Source of the DNA: Lumbricus terrestris
Lineage: Eukaryota > Annelida > Clitellata > Crassiclitellata > Lumbricidae
Direction: 5' to 3'
DNA: 64,000 bases
NCBI GenBank assembly: GCA_949752735.1
Contig: OX457053.1
Span: 6,094,677 to 6,158,676, forward strand
A program made the translations under genes and the position numbers. Below, in pieces: positions 55,741 through 64,000 of this stretch. Position 1 is the first letter of the stretch, and every line of letters starts with the position of its first letter. A model generated the notes under the pieces. It was not told where the DNA came from. It worked only from the letters and a program-made list of their open reading frames with translations, and did not search any database.

Positions 55741-56236
55741 TAATTAGATCTATAGTCGTTTTTATGATTGAAGTCGATTAATTTTCTAAAGAAAGTTGAA
55801 CGAATGTCGCTTCTCTAGAGCTATACCTCAGCGTTCATCAGCCTCTCCTCATATACATACATGTACTTGTCTGTTCCTCTTTAACTGCGGACCTATGTTT
55901 TTTGTGTCACGCCATCATCTGTCTGTGTTTTAACTGCTTGTCTAATTGTCTTTAAGTCTATGATGTGCACATCATCCTCTGCTTTGTCGTCTACCGTGCA
56001 TATCTCTATCTTCCGTTTGTTTGTTTGTTTGCCAGACACACTAAGTGGCCTGACAGACAATCAGACATTTATGACTGCGTGTTCGCCGGCTTGAGGAAAC
56101 TTTGGTCAGCCTAATAAAAAGCTTTTGTATGTCTGCTTTCGTGTCCGCAAGTTTTATGTCATTTAACCGCGTGTGCTCATGCCTGCGATCGTCTGCATCT
56201 GACTGCTTGCCATCTCCTGTCCTTTCATCAATAGCG

Positions 56237-56515
56237 TGCAGGGCGACCGCAGATATTTTTGCACGAGGGGCAAAAACAAAATGGTCACAGCTGAATTTTG
56301 TTAGCAGGAGTTCGAAAAATGCAGAGCAGGTTATTAAGAACATAGATATTTGCATGTATAGCGTGCATGTTCTAAATGTAAATTTCTCATTTTCAATTTG
56401 TGTAGCCTATCACTAGCAAGAGCAGTATTTTAGTGCGAAGACATTTTTGAAAACCAAGAATTGGTAGCTAAGCAAACTACGGTAGGTGCCTCTCACACGG
56501 TCATATATGCGTAGC
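56237..56515 (+). mobile_element. Diverged copy of the 5706 MITE family
   Basis: Shares cttxttagcaxgagxtxgaaaaa, attaagaacaxxgxtatt and tctaaatgtaaatttct with 5750-5860. Confidence 0.65.
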
Positions 56516-56528
56516 CCCCCCCCCACCA

Positions 56529-56575
56529 CACACACACACACACACACGCACACACACACGCATACACACGCGCGC
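56529..56575. repeat. (AC)n microsatellite
   Basis: Imperfect CA run. Confidence 0.93.
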
Positions 56576-56849
56576 ACAAACATGCATAATCATACAGAGG
56601 CCTATACATATGCATTTACATAATTATGCTTGTCTTATGGATATATAATATCACATGCATGCTTAATAATATACGTATATATATGGCCTATACTTAACGT
56701 AATGTGTATTATACTAATGTGATTGTATAATATAATATGTATTATATTATAAAGTCACACGTGTACGCTTATATTATGTACACATGCATGCATAATTATG
56801 CATGTTTATAAAACATATAGGCGTTTGCGTATTTCTCTGTGAACACTTA

Positions 56850-56988
56850 TGTCTGTCCGTCCGTCTGTTCGTCCGTCCACCAGTCTGTCTGTCTGTCCGT
56901 CCGTCTGTTTGTCTGTCCGTCCGCAGATCTGTCTGTCTGTCTGTCCGTCCGTCTGTCTATTTGTCTGTCTGTCTGTATGTCACTCTGT
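56850..56988. repeat. (CTGT/CCGTC)n simple repeat
   Basis: Runs of ctgtctgtccgtccgt. Confidence 0.93.
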
Positions 56989-57235
56989 CGCAAGACAAAA
57001 ACAAGAAAACAAGAAGTAGGCGTTATACATGTGCGTATGCGACATTCATCCGACACTTGAAAATGAATTACCGATATGGAAATGGCTCATTACCATCAAT
57101 GCCTAGTCTTCTCCTTCTTCTTCTTCTCCACTTTGAAATCGGGAAACTATTCGAGTGGGCAACTCCTCGCTTCAGTCTCCAGTGACATGGAAAAGAAATT
57201 GCCAACAGGTCTTGCCTATGTATACAGGTCTCGAG

Positions 57236-57302
57236 GAGGAGGAGGAGGAGGAGGAGGAGGAGGAGGAGGAGGAGGAGGAGGAGGAGGAGGAGGAGGAGGA
57301 GG
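57236..57302. repeat. (GGA)n microsatellite
   Basis: About 22 uninterrupted purine-only triplets; a candidate triplex-forming tract. Confidence 0.97.
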
Positions 57303-57746
57303 CAAGAGAACTTGCCATAAAAATCCGACACGATAATCAGTTATGCACTCTGGAAATAGAAAGTGTCGATTTATGTAGCGCAAGATAATTTGGCGAGCAT
57401 CCGACATTATTTTTGCCGAATTAGTCGCGATGGCTTATTATACTGCAGAGCGAGCTATACATGTACACGGCGTTCAGAAAAAAGCGAAGGTCGGGTGTCG
57501 AAAAACAGGACCCTGAGATAATAATGTGTATACGGCAATTTGACGGAATTGGAAAAATTGCTGTTGAGGTTGAGACGTCTGTAGATATAATTATAAAAGG
57601 AGTCGAAAGCAATCGACTTCAGTAGATAATTTAGAGATTTTATCACCGAGAAGTCGCCTAAAAATGATTGCCTATCAACTCGTTTTTCTTGGACGCAGAG
57701 TAAACTCTGTAAGAAAATTGGGCTCCTGCACTTTGCTCAAACACTC

Positions 57747-57805
<59 letters not shown>

Positions 57806-57846
57806 CACACACACACACACACACACGCGCGCACACACACGCACAC
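57747..57846. repeat. (AC)n microsatellite
   Basis: Long CA run followed by gcgcgcacac and a short (TA)n. Confidence 0.96.
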
Positions 57847-58302
57847 ACGTACGCATATATATATATATATTTGCATCTGTAATTTGTTTGCAATGGTTAA
57901 CCCGCATATAGGCCAAGGTGCTGGTTACATGTACAAACCTATAGCATTCCTCCATTTCCACCCCTCAGAGAACGATACACGTAGAACCCGCCCCACCCCC
58001 AAAATAAAATCGACAGCTGTTGTTTTTCGCCAGTTTAGAAGAATTGGACAGCGTAGCATTGAAGTAAAGAGTAATCAGATCTTGAAGTATACGAATTCTC
58101 ATGTACGACATATATTCCGAAATTTTTCAACAGAAAGACTAAAAACATGTCCGGTCAAAAAGGGCGTCGTCGTTTGGTTCAGCGGTTGCCGCCTCCCCCC
58201 CCCAAAAAAAGCTGCCGTCCCCCTCCCAATTAGCATGACCTCCCCCCTCCAATTAGAGAGGCTGGATTAAACACTGGCACAGTCCAAACATTGCACAAAC
58301 AT

Positions 58303-58518
58303 TGGGGTGCGATGGTGTAGTGGGTATGTTCATTGCCTTGCACCCGGAGGGCTGCATGTTCGAATCCACCCCAAGCAGCCTCGTAGGAATCTTGAGCAGG
58401 TCCTTCACCTGCAATTGCTCGGGCGCTTCAGTGTGAAACTCCGATTCATCGTCCGTGCTGTAGTCGGTCGGGAGCGCTTCTGAGTAGGTTTTTGAAAGGT
58501 CGCTATAACAAGTGCAAA
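58303..58518 (+). repeat. tRNA-derived SINE
   Basis: Head ggggtgcgatggtgtagtgg, B-box-like gttcgaatcc, tail tgaaaggtcgctataacaag; directly followed by the (CATA)n array. Confidence 0.85.
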
Positions 58519-58775
58519 TACATACATGCAAAGTCATACATGCATACAAAGTCATACATACATACATACATACATACATACATACATACATACATGCATG
58601 CATGCATGCATACATACATACATACATACATACATACATACATACATACATACATACATACATACATACATACATACATACATACATACATACATACATA
58701 CATACATACATACATACATACATACATACATACATACATACATACATACATACATACATACATACATACATACAC
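58519..58775. repeat. (CATA)n microsatellite
   Basis: More than 50 tetranucleotide copies with a short catg variant block, growing out of the SINE tail. YIHT/CMYV frames are artefacts. Confidence 0.97.
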
Positions 58776-59482
58776 ACATAAGATGCAGTGGCATAAACTG
58801 CTTGAACGCAAAGCAATCCATCTTAGATGACCGTTCATTACCCACCATCTGCCGTTCATCTCCTGCAGTGAACCATCCTTGACAGAAGTTCATTGTCAAA
58901 CGCAACATTATTAATCTCATTACTGGTCTCCTTCGTTAAGCGAAGAAACTTATTCCTAATCAGATTATATCGATAATCACGATCTATGCCGACTTTCCTT
59001 GACTCGAATCCATCTCAGACTTCTCAGTAAACGAGGAGCATTATTTTCGAGACGTTTGGAGTCAATTTATCATGACGTCATTAAGAGTAGGAGACATCTA
59101 CTGAATCCTTCGGGAGAGACATCTGGCAGTGAACACTTTGCCTAATAACTCGTTATTCGCTTCAGCATAACTATTTTGCCATTAATTTTGAAGCACTGCT
59201 GCTCCATTGCTGCACCCCATAGGCCTACTTGCGGAAACGTTGCTGTTCTACCTTGAATGTCCAACGCTTAGCTTCCCTTGGGTTAGAGTGTTCAGGCTGA
59301 GCTTCTTGTCCTTTGATCGCGGCCTTGCTTTCTCGGTCGCTGGCCCTGTCACCTGGAATTGACTTGCTGTGGCACTTCGCCTGTGTTCTTCTCTAGTCAT
59401 AAAACTGTCCTAGATAGCCGAAGTTGGAACTGGACCGCTTCTGAGTCGTCTTGAATGGACGATATGTAAGTAGTGACCATAG

Positions 59483-59483
<1 letters not shown>

Positions 59484-59513
<30 letters not shown>

Positions 59514-59515
59514 AT
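59484..59515. repeat. (AAAT)n microsatellite
   Basis: Eight taaa units. Confidence 0.95.
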
Positions 59516-59708
59516 GAGATATGGTTGAACACCGATGTTGAACTGAAGCGTCTTGTATAATGCATAACCCTACAACCAACAATATTAATTTTCATTCGCT
59601 TTCTGGAAATGAGGAAAAGGTCAATAAGTTGACAAGTTGAGGAAGAAAACCGAGCTGCAATAATAACAGAGTTTGTGCGAGAGTCATTTTCGATCGGTTC
59701 GTAAACTA

Positions 59709-60058
59709 ACGATGTTTGTCTTTATACCAAACTTCGACCAAACTACTAACGATGTTTGACTTTAGGCCAAACTTCGACCAAACTACTAACGATGTTTGTC
59801 TTTATACCAAGCAACCAAGGTATACGACCAAACTACTAATGATGTTTGTCTTTATACCAAACTTCGACCAAACTACTAACGATGTTTGTCTTTATACCAA
59901 ACTTCGACCAAACTACTAACGATGTTTGTCTTTATACCAAACTTCGACCAAACTACTAACGATGTTTGTCTTTATACCAAACTTCGACCAAACTACTAAC
60001 GATGTTTGTCTTTATAGCAAACTTCGACCAAACTTCTAACGATGTTTGTCGTTATAGC
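59709..60058. repeat. Minisatellite, about 40-bp unit
   Basis: Eight to nine copies of gatgtttgtctttataccaa plus acttcgaccaaactactaac. Confidence 0.95.
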
Positions 60059-60382
60059 AAAGTATACGACCGTAAAAGTTGCCCGAAGACATTCACGCTA
60101 GTCATTGCATTGACACAAAGCGTTTAATTCGATCCACCGAACAAATTCCAAACAGAATCGTTCAGACTGTCTGATTGCGTTGTTAATGGAACGACGTTAC
60201 ACTTCCGCCTCCGGAACATCCGGAACAGGAACCGTTACGAAACCATGGCAGAGTAATTTTGTCACGTGCGATAAATTGTTATGGGGGTTAATTCGATCGA
60301 TGTCCAAGCGGGGGTGGGGGAGACGGTGGATGCCAGGACGCATACGGAATGTGACTTAACAATACTTCGTATATTATGTTCT

Positions 60383-60474
60383 GATCTAATCTAATCTAAT
60401 CTAATCTAATCTAATCTAGTCTAATCTAATCTAGTCTAATCTAATCTAGTCTAATCTAGTCTAATCTAATCTAA
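60383..60474. repeat. (TAATC)n pentanucleotide repeat
   Basis: About 18 copies of ctaat/ctagt. Confidence 0.95.
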
Positions 60475-62363
60475 GGGATGCATAAAATCATAGCTTTGTT
60501 AATTAAGTGGTCGCAGCATCCAAAATAAATCAGGTCAGATAATGAGGGTCAGGTCAGTTACAGGTTTACATAGATCTATACTCGGGTGGGTTATGCACAA
60601 CAGTGACAACACCGTAACAGACTGATGAGACATTGGCTAGACAAATGGGAGGCCCAAAAGGGATCGTAATCCCGTGGGAGGGACACGTGTCACCCGCTGA
60701 ACGAATTATTACCAAAATTAATAAATTGAAAGATGGAAAAACAAGAGGTGGAAAGCAAAGCAGTCACGGCAGAAACTTCACGAGCAGATGAATATCATTG
60801 TTCATAATTCAAAACTGACTGAGGAATAATTAGCATTGCATTATTATAGTAAAGAAATGGTTTTATTGCACCATTTATCTTTACCTCCGCTCAATACATG
60901 GAGTACAGTAGGTATGCAACTCTTCGCTGAGTGGCGCTCGTGACAATTGCGATCGAGCTGCGTTTCCACACGGAATTATTAACGACGACGAAGAAGAATA
61001 ATTTGCCGCTCATTTCGATTCAAAGCAGACGAAAGATAATTATTATAATTTTTACTATCCACGATATCGGATTTGATGAATGCACGAATTTCATTTCATT
61101 CTTTCAGTTCATCGTTCGGTGGTTCATCGCGGCTAAAAAGACGGAAGATAAAACTCCAATTAACGAAGACAAACGTAGGAGTAGATAATAATAGCTGACT
61201 ATTAACTGAGAACGTTGCGGCGCAGTCAGCGGTGCATTTGATGGATTGGCTAAATTTGCACGAAACGATTATTATTATATTTGAACGCAAGACGATTAAG
61301 TTCAGCGGTGAGTAGACTCCTTGAAGGGGCGCTATATAAATTACATAGATATATAAATTACATAGATAGATGCACCGAAGAACAAAGCGTCGCACTCAAT
61401 GCAGTTGTCCGCTTGCCTTATAGAGCTCCGTGACAATTGCACCCGGAACAAACAGCGAATGTCACGAAAGTAATTATGTCAACGTTTCCGCTCTGATTGG
61501 GGGGGAGGGTGGGGGTTGGTGATGGGGGGGACAAGACAGCACGGCTCCCGGAAGGAAGTGAATGGGGTCTGTCTGTCGCAGAGGAGACCCTCCCCGGGAT
61601 GGTCACGCAACGAGAAGACCTACCAGGGTCAAATCTATGTCTACAGAATGATAAAGACTGACCAAACGACCAATTGCAGAGTGTACGTGCCGAGAATAGA
61701 AATTATAGACATCCGATGCGTCATTTTAAGTCTTCAATCGAACCTTTATGATCCTTTATTGATTCCACCCTACTTGCCCTTTTGCTCATCTTCCCAGCCT
61801 TTCCATCATCCTGCCCTGCCCTTCCAATCACTCACCCTCTCTACCGTTCCGACCACACCCCCACCCTCAAATGAATTAGAGTCGGGCGGAAATGAAGGAA
61901 ACTGGACATCGTAGAATTATTGACTGGATAAAATTGATGGCCTGAAAGACAGTTGGCTTTGCAAACGATCTTGCCCAGAATGCAAACGGAATTCCTTAGG
62001 TCTATTATCAATGACGATAAACTCAGGGTATACAAAGCTGAACGCAGGCCTGCCTTTTGAATACTGACGACGCGATGGCAAACTGGCAGACTCAGTAGGC
62101 CTACATGTAACTTTCCAACGGTTGCAATTTTTTAAGATTGACTATAATACTCCGTAGCATTGTGATTTAATTTAATTAACTAAGAGCCTTTCCGCTGTCA
62201 AAACAATTGAATTGCCTTTACGAAACTTATGATTTAGTATTTTGGCCTACTAGCCTAACGTTTCGAGGGTATAGGCTCTCTAGACCATCTGACTACTTGT
62301 TTCAATGTTAGGCCTACAGATAAATGGTTGCGTGCGTTGTCTCCGAAAATAGACACTGCCAAG

Positions 62364-63474
62364 CAGGGCCGGCCTTAGCCCAAGTGGCGCCCTAGGCAAG
62401 GTATACATTTGGCGCCCCAGGCATAAGGCCTGCATTTGGCGCCCTTAGTTTCCCACTCAATTGTTCAGCCCACGTTAGAATCTAAAGATGAATTAGACAG
62501 AGCCGGTATACGCTTACAAAGCCGTAGCCAGGATTTTATTTCGGGGGATGTTTTCTTGACCGTGAATTTTGAGATGCGTACACGCAGCGGGCGACTTTTT
62601 TGGTCGAAATTTTCTGACGACTTTTGTTAGTCGTCGAATTTTCTGACGTCCAAAAGACACTATTTTCCGCGATTTTCTGCTCAAAATTACATTACACATT
62701 GTCATGTGCTAGCAAATGCATCATTATTTCATTTCTACATTATTTCATTTAGGGGTGTTCAAACACCCAAAACATCCCCCTAGCAACGGCCTGGTAGACC
62801 TACGTTCAACTGAGTAATTCATTACAATTGCTTTATTAGTACACTGAAGGCTGGATATAATATTCAACTTTGTGGTGAATGGTAGGCCTATAAAAATATT
62901 AAAATACACTCTTTTGGATATGGCGACCTCTTTGATGGAAATGGCGCCCTCTAGAACTTGGCGCCCCATGCAACTGCCTGCTTTTCCTATGCCTTATGTC
63001 GGCCCTGCCTCAGCTACTGCCCTTTCTTCATCGTCGTCCCTACTAGACTATTTTTTATTTCGATCTGAATAATGGGCAGGCTGTAATGTTGTAGGCCTAA
63101 TCTCATCTACATAGCCTACTCAGCAAGGGCCACTCCCATTTCATAGGCCTACATTTCATTTCTTGCAACATCTTCACTCTCGAAGTTGAGCGTCGCGTAT
63201 TTTAAACTGTCTCCTAAAGCAAAGAGTACGGAATGTCGTGAAAAATCGAATTTTATTTGTCGATTTAAAATTTATTCAGTCCTTGAAATTGAATTAGGCC
63301 AACCTGAACAGGTGCTAAGAATCCATAATTATTTTAAATTCTTTCCATTAGCAAAAGTTTTGAGTTTAAAAGAATATAGTGCAAAAAAATAAATTCGCCG
63401 GTGACGCGGCGCCCCCCAAAGACTGCGGCGCCCTAGGCAACTGCCTACTTTGCCTATAGGTAAGGCCGGCCCTG
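62364..63474. mobile_element. hAT-type non-autonomous element (1111 bp)
   Basis: Ends cagggccggcctta and taaggccggccctg with a perfect 8-bp duplication CTGCCAAG (62356-62363, 63475-63482). ggcgcc-containing words recur inside at both ends and near 62930-62965. No transposase frame recognised. Confidence 0.92.
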
Positions 63475-64000
63475 CTGCCAAGCCATCTAGTCTGGTACTA
63501 TTTACCTCTCGGTCGAAAAATTATTACAGCAGTTGGGAAACTAGAAATGAGTAAAACTTCATTTTATCTCATGTATAGCACATCCGTGCTCGGGAATCTA
63601 AGTGGTAGATACATGTAGATAGGGCGCCTATTCAAACGGGCAGCGGTGGTGAAGAATTTCCCCCGAACGATTCATTGAAAAATTAACCGGGTCAATACGC
63701 CATAATTTTTATTATGCATTCGCTATACGACATCAACTACAACCACACCTACACTGCAGTAACCTGTATGTATACTTACGGTATACAATGCAATGCATAC
63801 AAATTATGCATTTGTCACATGTGGTTCAGGGTTACTTTAAAACTAATAGAAATCATAAAAAGGATAGGTGCCTAAGTTTGTATTCTGCTGTCTCAATATA
63901 GACAGTATAGAACCTATACTGTTGTTGATGGCGCTGCTGATTTGATCGTGGCATATAGTAATAGAGGGAGTCGAGACGGAGAGGGTGACGGAGAGGCAGA

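Larger units (their letters stand above)
55010..64000. other. 3' flank, repeats and unassigned DNA
   Basis: No exon could be supported with confidence. Simple repeats (56529, 56850, 57236, 57747, 58554, 59484, 60383), a 40-bp minisatellite (59709), a SINE (58303), copies of the element at 5706 (55425, 56237) and a hAT-type element (62364). Possible exon-like stretches with good acceptors at 61110 (FIVRWFIAAKKTEDKTP) and 61582 were not assignable. Confidence 0.55.

Noticed and set aside
58253..58920. MYVCMYVC / IHTYIHTY frames up to 187 residues
   Set aside because: (CATA)n microsatellite attached to a SINE.
61110..61190. Terminal exon FIVRWFIAAKKTEDKTP after a ttctttcag acceptor
   Set aside because: Phase 0, whereas the only upstream exon ends in phase 1; no family recognised.
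61582..61660. Third exon of the Cys-rich gene starting at 61582
   Set aside because: The acceptor is fair, but in the required phase it reads EETLPGMVTQREDLPG to an early stop without the cysteine pattern expected of a three-finger domain.

Overview
The window is animal nuclear DNA: genes are split into short exons by GT-AG introns, intergenic space is large and AT-rich, and more than half of what can be read is repeats. The many tRNA-derived SINEs, the 3'-truncated LINEs and the common 'taggcctac'-type strings suggest a marine invertebrate, possibly an echinoderm or another deuterostome. That assignment is an impression, not proven here.

Layout. (1) 1-3498, + strand: the 3' part of a gene whose five visible exons join in phase. 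They encode a Sec5-type IPT/TIG domain, a low-complexity linker, a coiled coil and a C-terminal Rab11-FIP Rab-binding domain. (2) 3499-8966: repeats only. (3) 8967-15516, - strand: a complete eight-exon phosphoglycolate/glycerol-3-phosphate phosphatase (PGP, 312 aa). (4) 15517-24374: repeats and unassigned DNA. (5) 24375-40208, - strand: a complete seven-exon basigin/neuroplastin-family protein (378 aa) with signal peptide, three Ig domains, a transmembrane segment with the family Pro and Glu, and a short conserved tail. Its introns are packed with minisatellites and transposons, including a 3.2-kb foldback element. (6) 40209-51925: no gene recognised; it holds hAT-type elements, a Tc1-type foldback whose arms are a minisatellite, and a decayed pogo-like transposon. 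(7) 51926-55009, + strand: two in-phase exons of a small secreted Cys-rich protein, perhaps Ly6/uPAR-like, incomplete. (8) 55010-64000: simple repeats, MITEs and a 1.1-kb hAT-type element.

The genes are unrelated in function: membrane traffic (Rab11/Ral-exocyst logic), metabolite repair, and cell-surface adhesion or transporter chaperoning. The strongest Part 2 signals are the TIG plus FIP-RBD domain combination, the two foldback elements, a 44-bp hAT-like insertion 25 nt upstream of the PGP start codon, and a 3' tail shared by LINEs and SINEs. All exon borders were read by eye from codon phase, GT/AG sites and family resemblance; none is backed by transcripts.
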